A stretch of DNA of 41,402 bases from Pseudomonadota bacterium (GCA_021779835.1 JAJXZX010000029.1:1-41402), one strand, 5' to 3'. Shown: positions 7,117 through 15,943, counted from the first letter of the stretch. The notes: generated by a model from the letters alone, not told the origin. Numbers and translations: made by a program.

Positions 7117-8946
7117 TCAGTCCTCCATCGCCTCCAATTCGTCGATGAAGCCAGCGATCATGCTCAGCCCTTTATCCCAGAATTTCGGGTCCGAGGCATC
7201 CAGCCCGAACGGCGCCAGCAACTCCTTGTGGTGCTTCGATCCGCCCGCCTTCAGCATCTCAAAATACTTGTCCTGAAAGCCCGGCGTCCCCTCGGCATAG
7301 ACCGCGTAAAGGGCGTTCACCAGACCGTCGCCGAAAGCATAGGCATAGACGTAGAAGGGCGAGTGGATGAAGTGCGGGATGTAGGTCCAGAACGTCTCAT
7401 ACCCGTCCATGAAATCAAACACCGGCCCAAGGCTTTCCGCCTGCACCGACATCCACAACGCGTTGATCCCGTCTGGTGTCAGCTCGCCATCCGCTCGCGC
7501 GGCGTGCAGCTTGCATTCAAAGTCATAGAACGCGATCTGCCGCACCACGGTGTTGATCATATCCTCGACCTTGCCCGCCAGCAGCGTCTTGCGTTCGGCC
7601 TTGGTCTTGGCACCGTCCAAGAGCTTGCGGAAGGTCAGCATCTCGCCAAAAACGCTGGCGGTTTCGGCCAGTGTCAGTGGGGTAGAGGACAAAAGCTCGC
7701 CTTGCCCCGCCGCCAGCACCTGATGCACGCCGTGGCCTAATTCATGCGCCAGCGTCATCACATCGCGCGGTTTGCCAAGGTAGTTGAGCATGACATAAGG
7801 ATGCACCGTGGTGACGGTGGGGTGCGCGAACGCTCCCGGCGCCTTGCCCGGTTTCACGCCCGCGTCGATCCAGCCCTTGTCGAAGAACGGCATCGCGATT
7901 TCGGCCATCTTGGGCGAAAAGGCCGAGTAGGCGCTCAGCACGGTTGCCTTCGCCTCGTCCCAGCCCACCACCTTGGGTGTCTCGATTGGCAGCGGCGCAT
8001 TGCGGTCCCAGACTTGCAGGCGGTCAAGGCCCATCCACTTGGCCTTCAGCGCGTAATAGCGGTGTGACAGCTTGGGGTAGGCCGCGACAACCGCGTTGCG
8101 AAGGGCCTCGACCACCTCTGGCTCGACATGGTTCGACAGGTGCCGCCCGGTTTGAGGGGTCGGCATCTTGCGCCAGCGATCCTCGATCTCTTTCTCTTTC
8201 GCCAGCGTATTGGTCACGCGCGCGAAAAGCTTGATATTCTTATCGAACACCACCGCCAAAGCCCGCGCGCCCGCCTCGCGTTTGGCGCGCACCGGGTCGG
8301 TCAGCAGGTTCAGCGTCGCCTCTAGGTTCAGCGGTTCCTCTTCACCCGCAACGTCGAACATCAGGCCCGCCATCGTCTCGTCGAACAGCTTGTTCCACGC
8401 CGAGGCGCCGACCGAGGACTGGTCGTGCAAAAACCGCTCCATCTCGTCAGAGAGTTGATAGGGTCGCATCGCGCGCATGCGGTCAAACACCGGTTTGTAG
8501 CGCGCGAGGTCCGAATTTGCGGCCAGCAGGCTGGCAAGGTGTTCCTCGTCCAACCGGTTGAACTCCAGGCTGAAGAACACCAGCGGCGTGGTGAAATCGG
8601 TGATCTCTTCCTGGCAATCGCCCATGAACTTGGCGCGCTCGCTGTCCATGGTGTTCTGGTAATAGCGCAGGCCCGCGAAGGACATCACTCGCCCGGCCAC
8701 CACGTCGATCGCCTCATAGCGGCGCACACAGTCCAGTAGGGCGATGGCGTCCAGCGTCGCCAGCTTGCCCTCATAATCGGCGGCGAAGCTTTTGCAGGCC
8801 TCCTCCAGCCACGTCATGTCGCGATCCAGCTCCGGCGCGTCAGGTGCGGGGTAAAGGTCGCGCAGATCCCATTCCGGCAAGGCACCCAACCCGCCTCCGT
8901 TCCGCGAGTTGGCATCGAATACGGGCGTGAGGGCAGCAATTTTCAT
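7117..8946 (-). CDS. M3 family oligoendopeptidase (PepF-like)
   Basis: This cytoplasmic zinc metallopeptidase of 609 residues cuts short peptides. The zinc motif HELGHGVHQ lies near residue 400, with the supporting LAETASVFGEML about 25 residues on, which supplies the third ligand (glutamate). The usual C-terminal block FIHSPFYVYAYAFGDGLVNALY is present, and both length and layout match PepF/M3B enzymes. The start ATG at 8946 is preceded by GAGG. The gene has no operon partner. It is divergent from the ATP-grasp operon across a 215-bp gap and converges with the oxidoreductase. A weak hairpin (TGCGGGC/GCCCGCA, 7068-7100) without a T-run lies between the two converging stops. A link to the adjacent proteasome-like operon is tempting, but no evidence shows it. 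Confidence 0.93.
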   Translation of the reverse strand: MKIAALTPVFDANSRNGGGLGALPEWDLRDLYPAPDAPELDRDMTWLEEACKSFAADYEGKLATLDAIALLDCVRRYEAIDVVAGRVMSFAGLRYYQNTMDSERAKFMGDCQEEITDFTTPLVFFSLEFNRLDEEHLASLLAANSDLARYKPVFDRMRAMRPYQLSDEMERFLHDQSSVGASAWNKLFDETMAGLMFDVAGEEEPLNLEATLNLLTDPVRAKREAGARALAVVFDKNIKLFARVTNTLAKEKEIEDRWRKMPTPQTGRHLSNHVEPEVVEALRNAVVAAYPKLSHRYYALKAKWMGLDRLQVWDRNAPLPIETPKVVGWDEAKATVLSAYSAFSPKMAEIAMPFFDKGWIDAGVKPGKAPGAFAHPTVTTVHPYVMLNYLGKPRDVMTLAHELGHGVHQVLAAGQGELLSSTPLTLAETASVFGEMLTFRKLLDGAKTKAERKTLLAGKVEDMINTVVRQIAFYDFECKLHAARADGELTPDGINALWMSVQAESLGPVFDFMDGYETFWTYIPHFIHSPFYVYAYAFGDGLVNALYAVYAEGTPGFQDKYFEMLKAGGSKHHKELLAPFGLDASDPKFWDKGLSMIAGFIDELEAMED

Positions 8947-9058
8947 GGGAACCTCATCTGACGTTTGACCTCATGTAGGGCGTGATGGGGGCCGCGCGCA
9001 AGGCGTGGCGCCACCAACAAGGTGTGAGGTGGGAGGGGACTTCCGGTCGGACTGCCTA

Positions 9059-9075
9059 AAAAATGGGCAATTTTT
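9059..9075. promoter_or_regulatory. Inverted repeat in the divergent pepF / ATP-grasp promoter region
   Basis: AAAAAT and ATTTTT flank a five-base GGGCA. This is an A/T-rich island in an otherwise GC-rich gap between two divergent genes. It may be an operator or simply promoter DNA. No T-run in a position to end either transcript was seen. Confidence 0.3.
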
Positions 9076-9161
9076 CCGGGTGAACACATTTTGCGCAATG
9101 GAGCCCTTCCCTCCGGCAAATCCCGCTGCTTAACTGGCCAGAAGCAGAAAAGGCCGAAACC

Positions 9162-10577
9162 ATGGCGCAGACCTATTTCAACGAAATGTATCACAACGGT
9201 CGGGCAAGGGAGCCTTACCAGCAGCTTGAAAACTGGACACAGGCGATGCCCGCCGAATTCCGAAGCCTGAAACAGGCCGAGGCAGAGGCGCTGTTCCGCC
9301 GTATCGGCATCACCTTCGCGGTCTACGGCGAAGGTGGCGACCCTGACCGGCTGATCCCCTTCGATATGTTTCCCCGTGTCTTTTCCAACGCCGAATGGAC
9401 CCGCCTTGAACGCGGCATCAAACAACGCGCGCGCGCGCTGAACGCCTTTCTCGTCGATGTGTATGGACGCGGCGAGATTGTGCGCACCGGCCGCATCCCG
9501 GGTCGCCTCGTCTACCAGAATGAGGCGTATGAAAAGGCCGTGGTTGGCTTTGTCCCTCCGCGCGGCGTCTATTCCCACATCGTCGGCATCGACCTAGTGC
9601 GCACCGGGCCCGACGATTTCTTCGTGCTGGAGGACAACTGCCGCACGCCCTCGGGTGTCAGCTATATGCTGGAAAACCGCGAGATCATGATGCGGATGTT
9701 CCCAACGCTGTTTCGCGAAAACCGTATTCAGCCGGTCGATAGCTACCCCACCATCCTGCGCCGCACGCTGGCCTCTGTCGCGCCAGCCAAATGTACGGGC
9801 GAGCCGACTGTGGTCGTGCTGACGCCGGGGCATTTCAACTCGGCCTATTACGAGCACAGCTTTCTGTCCGACATGATGGGCGTTGAACTGGTCGAGGGGC
9901 AGGATCTGTTTGTCGAGGGCGAATTCGTCTACATGCGCACCACCGAGGGGCCGAAGAAGGTCGATGTGATCTACCGCCGCATCGACGACGCCTTTATCGA
10001 CCCGCTGTGTTTCCGCCCCGACTCCATGCTGGGCATTCCCGGCCTGATGGATGTTTACCGCTCTGGCGGCGTGTCAATCTGCTCGGCCCCCGGCGCAGGC
10101 GTGGCGGATGACAAGGCAATCTATACCTATGTGCCTGAGATGATCCGCTTTTATCTAGGCGAGGAGCCGATCTTGCATAATGTGCAAACCTGGCAATGCG
10201 GCAAGGCGGATGATCTGAAATATGTGCTCGAAAATCTGGGTGAGTTGGTGGTGAAAGAGGTGCATGGCTCTGGCGGTTACGGCATGTTGGTCGGCCCCAA
10301 ATCCACCAAGGCGCAGATTGAGGCGTTTGCCGAGCGTATCAAGGCCAACCCCGGCAACTACATCGCGCAGCCGACGCTTGCCCTGTCCACCGTTCCGACC
10401 TTTGTGAACGAGGGCGTGGCACCGCGCCACGTCGATCTGCGCCCCTATTGCCTTGTGGGCGAGCGGATCGAGCTGGTTCCCGGCGGCCTGACCCGCGTGG
10501 CACTGACCGATGGCAGCCTCGTGGTGAACTCGTCGCAGGGCGGGGGCGTCAAGGATACTTGGGTGTTGGCGGGGTGA
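9162..10577 (+). CDS. Circularly permuted ATP-grasp type 2 protein (DUF404/DUF407)
   Basis: This 471-residue protein belongs to the circularly permuted ATP-grasp family predicted to form amide or peptide bonds. Visible family features are MYHNGRAREPYQQLENW at the start, LIPFDMFPRVFSNAEWTRLERGIKQRARALNAFLVDVYG, GIDLVRTGPDDFFVLEDNCRTPSGVSYMLENR (each quoted in part), and the late ATP-grasp half VVKEVHGSGGYGMLVGP with PRHVDLRPY. The start ATG at 9162 follows AGAAAAGG. The stop lies four bases before the alpha-E gene, and the same order (ATP-grasp, alpha-E, transglutaminase, Anbu) is a known conserved cluster in proteobacteria. The predicted role is peptide or protein tagging in the cytoplasm. 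The substrate is unknown. Confidence 0.93.
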   Translation: MAQTYFNEMYHNGRAREPYQQLENWTQAMPAEFRSLKQAEAEALFRRIGITFAVYGEGGDPDRLIPFDMFPRVFSNAEWTRLERGIKQRARALNAFLVDVYGRGEIVRTGRIPGRLVYQNEAYEKAVVGFVPPRGVYSHIVGIDLVRTGPDDFFVLEDNCRTPSGVSYMLENREIMMRMFPTLFRENRIQPVDSYPTILRRTLASVAPAKCTGEPTVVVLTPGHFNSAYYEHSFLSDMMGVELVEGQDLFVEGEFVYMRTTEGPKKVDVIYRRIDDAFIDPLCFRPDSMLGIPGLMDVYRSGGVSICSAPGAGVADDKAIYTYVPEMIRFYLGEEPILHNVQTWQCGKADDLKYVLENLGELVVKEVHGSGGYGMLVGPKSTKAQIEAFAERIKANPGNYIAQPTLALSTVPTFVNEGVAPRHVDLRPYCLVGERIELVPGGLTRVALTDGSLVVNSSQGGGVKDTWVLAG

Positions 10578-10581
10578 TGAC

Positions 10582-11535
10582 ATGTTAAGCCGGACCGCAG
10601 ACAACCTCTACTGGATCGCCCGTTATATGGAGCGCGCCGAAACCATGGCGCGCCTGCTGGAAGTGGGGGCGCGCATCTCGCTTTTGCCCTCGACGGGTGA
10701 AGGGTTCCAAAGCGAATGGGACAGCCTGTTGCAAGCCTCGGGCACCGCCGAAGGTTTCGCCAAGAAATACGGCGACCCGGTGCAGCGCAACATCGAAAGC
10801 TACATCTTCTTTGACCGCGATAACCCGTCCTCGATCGCGTCGTGCATCGGCGGCGCGCGCGAAAACGCCCGCATTGTGCGCGGTGCGCTGACGACGCAGG
10901 TGTGGGATGCCATCAACACCGCGTTTCAGGAAATGCGGGCGCTGGAACGGCGCGCGCGCAGTGAGCTTGACCTGACCATGCTCACCGAATGGACCATGCG
11001 CCACTCTGCGCTGTTGCGCGGTGCCATCGACGGCACGCAGTTGCGCAAGGATGGCTGGGATTTCCTGAACCTCGGCTATTATGTCGAGCGCGCCGACAAC
11101 ACCGCACGCTTGCTGGACGTGAAATACTATGTGCTGCTGCCCAGCGTCGAATTTGTCGGCTCCGGTCTCGACAACATGCAGTGGACCATCCTGTTGCGCG
11201 CGATGTCGGCGCACCGCGCCTTCCACTGGGCCTATGGCGGCGAGGTGACGGCGCGCAAAATTGCGCATTTCCTGATCCTCAATTCGCAAAGCCCACGTGC
11301 GCTTTTGACCTCGGTCGAGGGCGTCAACGCCCATCTTGACCGGTTGGCGCGCGGCTATGGCCGCACCACCGGCGCGCAGGCACAGGCGCGTGCGCTTTTG
11401 GCGGAACTGGCGGAACTGACGGTCGAGGAAGTGCTTCAGGAAGGCCTGCATGAATTCCTGACACGCTTCATCCGCGAAGTGGCCAAACTTGGCGCCGAGG
11501 TCCACGAGGCTTATCTTAGCGGAGATCAACGATGA
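10582..11535 (+). CDS. Alpha-E domain protein (DUF403)
   Basis: This all-helical protein of 317 residues has no known catalytic activity and is encoded with permuted ATP-grasp proteins. Its family signature opens the chain: MLSRTADNLYWIARYMERAETMARLLEV. It continues through FFDRDNPSSIASCIGGARENARIVRG, DFLNLGYYVERADNTARLLDVKYY and an AMSAHRAFHWAYGG stretch. The start follows the ATP-grasp stop by four bases, and its stop overlaps the transglutaminase start as ATGA (11532-11535). Translation of the three genes is therefore probably coupled, and their products may form one complex. Alpha-E proteins are thought to act as partners or substrates in peptide synthesis; that is a genomic-context inference of the field. 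Confidence 0.93.
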   Translation: MLSRTADNLYWIARYMERAETMARLLEVGARISLLPSTGEGFQSEWDSLLQASGTAEGFAKKYGDPVQRNIESYIFFDRDNPSSIASCIGGARENARIVRGALTTQVWDAINTAFQEMRALERRARSELDLTMLTEWTMRHSALLRGAIDGTQLRKDGWDFLNLGYYVERADNTARLLDVKYYVLLPSVEFVGSGLDNMQWTILLRAMSAHRAFHWAYGGEVTARKIAHFLILNSQSPRALLTSVEGVNAHLDRLARGYGRTTGAQAQARALLAELAELTVEEVLQEGLHEFLTRFIREVAKLGAEVHEAYLSGDQR

Positions 11536-12344
11536 TCCTGACCGTCCAGCACACCACGATCTATCGCTATGGCGCGCCGGTGCGGGGCGTGGTGCAAAGC
11601 CACCGCTTGACTCCCTCGATCTTTGACGGACAGCGCACGCGCAGCTGGACGATCACGGTTGACGGCGGCCTTTCTGGCGGCGGTTTTCGCGATGGGGCGG
11701 GCGATTGGGTGCAGGGTTGTTCCGTGCGCGGCCCGGTGACAGAGGTCGCGGTGCAGGTCGAGGGCGTGGTGGAAACGCAAGACCTTGCCGGCCTGTTGCG
11801 CGGTCACCGCGAACTGGTGCCGCCAGATTGCTACCTGAGCGAAACCGCGGTCACCCGTGCCGATGCGGCGCTTACCGAGCTGGCCCATGCCGCCATCGCG
11901 GGCACCAGCGACCCGCTCGACCGCGCCCACCGCCTTGCTGCGGCGATTTCTGACGCCATCACCTACCAGCCCGACGTCACCACGGCGAACACCACCGCCG
12001 CCGAGTCTCTGGCGCTGGGCAAGGGTGTCTGTCAGGATCACGCCCACGCCCTGATCGCCGCTGCCCGCGTGCAGGACATCCCCGCCCGATACGTTTCCGG
12101 CTACCTGATGGCCGATGGCGATGCCGTCTCGAACGAAGCGGCCCACGCCTGGGCAGAGCTTTGGATCAAGGGCCTCGGCTGGATCGGTTTCGACCCGGCG
12201 AACCGCTGCTGCCCGGATGCGCGTTTTATCCGCCTGGGGTCGGGTTATGACGCCAGCGACGCCGCCCCCATTCGCGGCACCGCGCGGGGCCCGGGTGCCG
12301 AAAGCCTTGATGTGACAGTTGCGATTCAGGCCGTGCAGCAATAG
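11532..12344 (+). CDS. Transglutaminase-like cysteine protein
   Basis: This 270-residue papain-fold protein may cut, transfer or form isopeptide bonds. The triad is in place: Cys167 in GKGVCQDHAH, His205 in NEAAHAWAEL and Asp221 in WIGFDPANR. The N-terminal domain (VQHTTIYRYGAPVRGVVQSHRLTPS) is the beta-domain common to bacterial members that accompany alpha-E genes. The start ATG overlaps the alpha-E stop (ATGA). No signal peptide is visible, so it should work in the cytoplasm with its neighbours. The stop is followed by a short heptamer repeat array and then the Anbu gene. Confidence 0.93.
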   Translation: MILTVQHTTIYRYGAPVRGVVQSHRLTPSIFDGQRTRSWTITVDGGLSGGGFRDGAGDWVQGCSVRGPVTEVAVQVEGVVETQDLAGLLRGHRELVPPDCYLSETAVTRADAALTELAHAAIAGTSDPLDRAHRLAAAISDAITYQPDVTTANTTAAESLALGKGVCQDHAHALIAAARVQDIPARYVSGYLMADGDAVSNEAAHAWAELWIKGLGWIGFDPANRCCPDARFIRLGSGYDASDAAPIRGTARGPGAESLDVTVAIQAVQQ

Positions 12345-12353
12345 GGTCCCCCG

Positions 12354-12395
12354 ACTCTGCACTCTGCATCCACTCTGCACTCTGAAACCACTCTA
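12354..12395 (+). repeat. ACTCTGC heptamer repeats between the transglutaminase and Anbu genes
   Basis: Five copies of ACTCTGC or a close variant occur at 12354, 12361, 12372, 12379 and 12390. They form two adjacent pairs plus a single copy and fill most of the 69-bp gap. The array ends a few bases before the GGAAAG ribosome site of the next gene. Such short repeats can change copy number by slippage. Confidence 0.75.
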
Positions 12396-12413
12396 CACCT
12401 TGGAAAGTCACCC

Positions 12414-13139
12414 ATGACCTATTGCGTTGGCCTGCTCTTGAACAAAGGCATGGTTTTGTTGTCCGACACCCGCACCAACGCGGGGCTCGACAACATCTCG
12501 ACCTATCGCAAGATGTTCCTGTTCGAAAATCCGGGCGAACGGGTGATTGCCATCGTCACCGCTGGCAGCCTTTCGGTGACGCAAACCACGATCGCCCGTT
12601 TGCACGACGCGATCGACGACCCCGAGGCGACGCCCGACACCTCTATCTTGCGCGCAGAGACGATGCTGAAAGTGGCCGAAATCGTCGGTAACGTGCTGGC
12701 CACAACCCGCCGCGACATCGACGAGAAACTTGCCATGATGAATCAGGGCGCTACCGCCTCGATGATCGTCGCCGGGCAGCGCAAAGGCGGCGGTATGCGC
12801 ATGTTCCTCATCTACCCCGAGGGCAATTTCATTGAGGCCACCGACGACACGCCCTTCCTGCAAATCGGCGAGCATAAATACGGCAAGCCTATCCTTGACC
12901 GTGTTATCACGCCTGAGACCTCGCTGGAGGATGCGCAAAAGGCGGTGCTGTTGTCGATGGACTCGACGCTGCGCTCCAACCTCTCGGTCGGTATGCCGCT
13001 TGACCTTGCGATCATCGCCAAGGACGATCTGCGCGTCTCGCTAAAACGTCGGATCGAGGCGGGGGACGAGGCGTTCGCTGCGATGAGCGCGGCTTGGGGG
13101 CAGGCGCTGCGCGACGGCTTCACCCGCATCAAGATCTAA
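12414..13139 (+). CDS. Anbu-type proteasome-like protease
   Basis: This 241-residue member of the N-terminal nucleophile hydrolases is related to HslV and proteasome beta subunits. The chain begins MTYCVGLLLNKGMVLLSDTRTN. Removing the Met exposes a threonine at position 1, the expected nucleophile, so no propeptide is needed. SDTRTNAGLDNISTYRKMF is the usual Anbu continuation, and KLAMMNQGATASMIVAGQ and GEHKYGKPILDRVI also fit. It is the fourth gene of the ATP-grasp / alpha-E / transglutaminase cluster, in line with the known co-occurrence. Self-assembled rings have been reported for Anbu proteins, but natural substrates are not settled. GGAAAG lies about nine bases before the start. Confidence 0.93.
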   Translation: MTYCVGLLLNKGMVLLSDTRTNAGLDNISTYRKMFLFENPGERVIAIVTAGSLSVTQTTIARLHDAIDDPEATPDTSILRAETMLKVAEIVGNVLATTRRDIDEKLAMMNQGATASMIVAGQRKGGGMRMFLIYPEGNFIEATDDTPFLQIGEHKYGKPILDRVITPETSLEDAQKAVLLSMDSTLRSNLSVGMPLDLAIIAKDDLRVSLKRRIEAGDEAFAAMSAAWGQALRDGFTRIKI

Positions 13140-13142
13140 GCG

Positions 13143-14078
13143 ATGCCGGAGGTTCTGGTCACAGAGCCGGTTCACCGCGACGCGCTTGCGCTGTTGAGGG
13201 CAGGGGGCTGCGTGGTCACTGACGGCACCACGCTGGATCAGGGTGCGTTTGAGGCGGCGCTGGCGCGCGCCGAAATCCTGCTGGTCCGCATCCTCAAACT
13301 GGACCCGGCCCGCATGGCCGCGCCTTTGCGCATGGTCGCGAAACACGGTGTTGGTGTTGACAATATCCCGCTGGAGGCCGCCCGCACGGGCGGTATCGTG
13401 GTGGCAAATACCCCCGGTGCCAATGCGAACGCCGTAGCCGAACACACGCTTATGCTGATGCTGGCGCTGGCCAAGTCGTTGCCTCGGATGACCGCCGCCG
13501 CGCTGCGCGACGGGCGCCCCGACCGCACGGCGCGCGTGGTTGACCTTGCTGGGCGCAGGCTTTTGCTGATCGGTTTCGGTCGCACCGCGCAGCGTGTCGC
13601 CGCCCTCGCGCAGGCCTTCGGCATGTCCGTCACTGTGATGTCCCCGCGTCTGCGCGGCGAGGTCACGCACGAGGGCTACCGCATCGCGCGCGATCTGCGT
13701 CATGCCGTGCAATCCGCAGACGTGCTTAGCCTGCATTGCCCGCTGACGCCCGCCACGCAGGGCTTGATCGGTGCTGCCGAACTCGCGCTGCTTCCGGACG
13801 GCGCTTACGTCATAAACGCCGCGCGCGGCGGTCTGATCAATGAGGCCGCCCTTGCTGCCGCGACGCATCTTGGCGGTTTTGCGGTCGATGTGGTGGCGGA
13901 CGAGCCGATCCGGCCGGAAAACCCGCTGCTTCATGCCGCCAACGGCATCGTCACCCCCCATTCCGCCGCGATGAGCGCCGAGGCCTTTCGCCAGATGGGC
14001 ATGGATGCCGCGCAAAACATCCTCGATTACCTCGCGGGGCGCCTGAACCCGGCGCATACCGTCGTCGCGGGCCGCTAA
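13143..14078 (+). CDS. D-isomer-specific 2-hydroxyacid dehydrogenase (SerA-like)
   Basis: This 311-residue NAD(P)-dependent dehydrogenase would reduce a 2-keto acid or oxidise a D-2-hydroxyacid. The catalytic set is visible: Arg228 in NAARGGLI, Glu254 in VVADEPIRPENPL, and His273 in TPHSAAM. The nucleotide-binding loop reads GFGRTA (144-149) where most members have G-x-G-x-x-G, so the last glycine is an alanine. GVGVDNIPLEAA is the phosphoglycerate-dehydrogenase-like motif. Only three bases separate it from the Anbu stop, so it is very probably in the same transcript. That is an unusual fifth member for this cluster. There is no ACT domain, so a true SerA role is less likely. Substrate unknown. 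Confidence 0.88.
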   Translation: MPEVLVTEPVHRDALALLRAGGCVVTDGTTLDQGAFEAALARAEILLVRILKLDPARMAAPLRMVAKHGVGVDNIPLEAARTGGIVVANTPGANANAVAEHTLMLMLALAKSLPRMTAAALRDGRPDRTARVVDLAGRRLLLIGFGRTAQRVAALAQAFGMSVTVMSPRLRGEVTHEGYRIARDLRHAVQSADVLSLHCPLTPATQGLIGAAELALLPDGAYVINAARGGLINEAALAAATHLGGFAVDVVADEPIRPENPLLHAANGIVTPHSAAMSAEAFRQMGMDAAQNILDYLAGRLNPAHTVVAGR

Positions 14079-14079
14079 C

Positions 14080-15012
14080 TTAGCGGTTGGCGTCGAACAA
14101 TGCGGCGCTGGCGTCGAAGAACCGCGCGCGGATCGCAGGGGTTTCCATCATCACCTCGTGTTCCGCCCCCGGCACCAGTTCCAGTTTGCCGCCCGGCCAG
14201 CGGGCCATCCTCTCGTGAACCGGCTCGGAATCCACCACCTTTTCTGCGGTTCCCAGAAAGGTCAGCACCGGCATTTTGGGCGAGGGCAGGGCGCGGATCA
14301 CCCGGCATTCCTGCAGCGCCTCATGCACCCAATGCAGGCTTGGTCCGCCAAGCGCCAGTTCCGGCACGCCTTCGACCTGCGCCACCATATAGCGATACAT
14401 TTCGGCGTCGCTGGTCAGCACATTGCCCATGAACGGCGCCGAGGCGGTATAGGTCACCGGCCCGGTCCCGGGCGCATAGACATGGCTAAATCCAAGCTGA
14501 CTGCTGAGATGCGACAGCGCCCAAGCAAAGGGTCGCACCGCGGGCGACAACAATATCCCCCACATCGGCGCCGAGAAGACCGCCGCCTTCACGCGCAACC
14601 CCTCGTGCAGCGCACGAAAGGCAATCGCGCCGCCCATCGAATGGCTGATCAAATACAGCGGTGTCGGCAGAGCTGCTTCACGAACGACATCAAGAACGGC
14701 GGCTAAGTCCTTCTGAAAGTCCGAAAAATGCTCTACATAGCCAGAGTTTCGATCCTTCAGCGCGCGATCTGCAAGCCCTTGCCCGCGCCAGTCCACCGTC
14801 ACCGTCGCATAGCCGCGCGCCCGCAAATCCGCGGCCGCGCGTCCGTATTTTTCGACATATTCGGTGCGGCCGGGGAACAGCAGAACCGTGCCCTTTTCGC
14901 CTTCCGGCCATATCCCGACCCTGATCCGCACCCCATCGGCGCATTTGATCCAGACAGCGTGACCCGCTTTCGGGCCATCTGCGAAACTCGCGAAAAAGGG
15001 TGCTTCTTCCAT
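14080..15012 (-). CDS. Alpha/beta hydrolase, lysophospholipase (PldB)-like
   Basis: This 310-residue serine hydrolase resembles the lysophospholipase / monoacylglycerol lipase group. The oxyanion region is LLFPGRTEYVEKYGR, the strand before the first helix gives VDWRGQGLADR, and the nucleophile Ser125 sits in LISHSMGGAI. The acid (in KVVDSEPVHERM) and the histidine (in GAEHEVMME) follow at the expected spacing. No signal peptide is present. The gene starts two bases after the stop of the SCP2-domain gene, so the two are co-transcribed. That pairing points to lipid substrates. It ends one base from the stop of the convergent dehydrogenase, leaving no room for a separate terminator. Confidence 0.88.
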   Translation of the reverse strand: MEEAPFFASFADGPKAGHAVWIKCADGVRIRVGIWPEGEKGTVLLFPGRTEYVEKYGRAAADLRARGYATVTVDWRGQGLADRALKDRNSGYVEHFSDFQKDLAAVLDVVREAALPTPLYLISHSMGGAIAFRALHEGLRVKAAVFSAPMWGILLSPAVRPFAWALSHLSSQLGFSHVYAPGTGPVTYTASAPFMGNVLTSDAEMYRYMVAQVEGVPELALGGPSLHWVHEALQECRVIRALPSPKMPVLTFLGTAEKVVDSEPVHERMARWPGGKLELVPGAEHEVMMETPAIRARFFDASAALFDANR

Positions 15013-15014
15013 CC

Positions 15015-15302
15015 TCAGCTAAGAGCCGAGCCGAGTTGCATCGCCAACCCCATGTTGCCGTCGATCGCCAGCTTGCCCGACATGAACGCCATCGTCGGGT
15101 TCAGGTCGCCGTCGATGATCGCCTTGAACGTCTCGGTGTCGGCGGTCAGCGTCACGTCTGCGGCGTCGTCGCCTGCACGCACGCCCGACGGGTCGATCAT
15201 CAACGCGCCTTCGCCCGTGATGACGAACTTTGCCACCCCATCGAAACTGCCCGTCATCTTTGCGCTTAGCGCCTTGACTGCGGCATCAATCACATCGCTC
15301 AT
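15015..15302 (-). CDS. SCP2 sterol-binding domain protein
   Basis: This 95-residue protein consists of a single SCP2 lipid-binding domain. Recognisable parts are the opening DAAVKALSAKMTGSFDGVAKFVI, DPSGVRAGDDAADVTLTADTETFKAIIDGDLNPTMAFMSGKLAIDGNMGLAMQL (quoted in pieces: TLTADTETFKAIIDGDLNP, AFMSGKLAIDGNMGLA). The GKLxxxGD/N-M-G-L-A pattern is the family hallmark. It is expected to bind acyl chains or lipid-like ligands in the cytoplasm. It is the first gene of a two-gene operon with the lysophospholipase-like hydrolase. The specific ligand is unknown. Confidence 0.92.
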   Translation of the reverse strand: MSDVIDAAVKALSAKMTGSFDGVAKFVITGEGALMIDPSGVRAGDDAADVTLTADTETFKAIIDGDLNPTMAFMSGKLAIDGNMGLAMQLGSALS

Positions 15303-15370
15303 CCCATTCCTCCGATTGTGACTACGGGGGCTCTCGCTTTTCCCGCAGCCTGGGCTACACTCTCAACGTT

Positions 15371-15931
15371 ATGGGAAGTTTTGCCAGATATCTCAATCGT
15401 GCCGTCGCGGCATTTGTGCTGACCTGCGCCTTTGTGATGCCGGGGTTGTCTGCGCCTGTGGACCTGACACAAGACTTCAAGGATTTGCAAAGCAATCAAC
15501 AGGTGGTCTGGCATCGGGCAGAATCAGACATTCAGCGCGCGTGGTCGAATTCCGGCTCGCCCGCGCTGGATCTGTTGCTTGAACGCGGGCGGCAGGCGAT
15601 TGCGGCCAAGGATTATCCGGTCGCCATCGGCCACCTGACCGCGTTGATCGACCACGCCCCTGATTTCGCCGAGGCCTACAACATGCGCGCCCAAGCCTAT
15701 TACTCCGCAGGCGAGGTCGGCCCCGCGCTGACCGATATCGGCATGACGCTGAAGCTGAACCCCAAGCATTTCGGGGCGATGGATGTGCTTGGCTCGCTGC
15801 TCGATCAGATCGGCAAACCCAAGGACGCACTTGCCGCTTTTCGTATGTCGATTGCTATACATCCGCACCAGCCCCCTGTATTGAGCGCGATCAAGCGGCT
15901 TGAGGCAAAGATCGACGGGCAAGAACTATAA
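15371..15931 (+). CDS. Exported tetratricopeptide-repeat protein
   Basis: This 186-residue protein has a signal peptide (basic start, hydrophobic core AAFVLTCAFVMPGLS, probable cut near residue 27). About three TPR-like helix pairs follow between residues 65 and 175, such as ALDLLLERGRQAIAAKDYPVAIGHL, AEAYNMRAQAYYSAGEV and AMDVLGSLLDQIGKPKDAL, each quoted in part. TPR proteins scaffold other proteins, here in the periplasm. It lies 12 bases before the helicase gene and may be co-transcribed with it, although the two products would sit in different compartments. Its partners are unknown. Confidence 0.88.
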   Translation: MGSFARYLNRAVAAFVLTCAFVMPGLSAPVDLTQDFKDLQSNQQVVWHRAESDIQRAWSNSGSPALDLLLERGRQAIAAKDYPVAIGHLTALIDHAPDFAEAYNMRAQAYYSAGEVGPALTDIGMTLKLNPKHFGAMDVLGSLLDQIGKPKDALAAFRMSIAIHPHQPPVLSAIKRLEAKIDGQEL

Positions 15932-15943
15932 GCGAGGCGCGAA

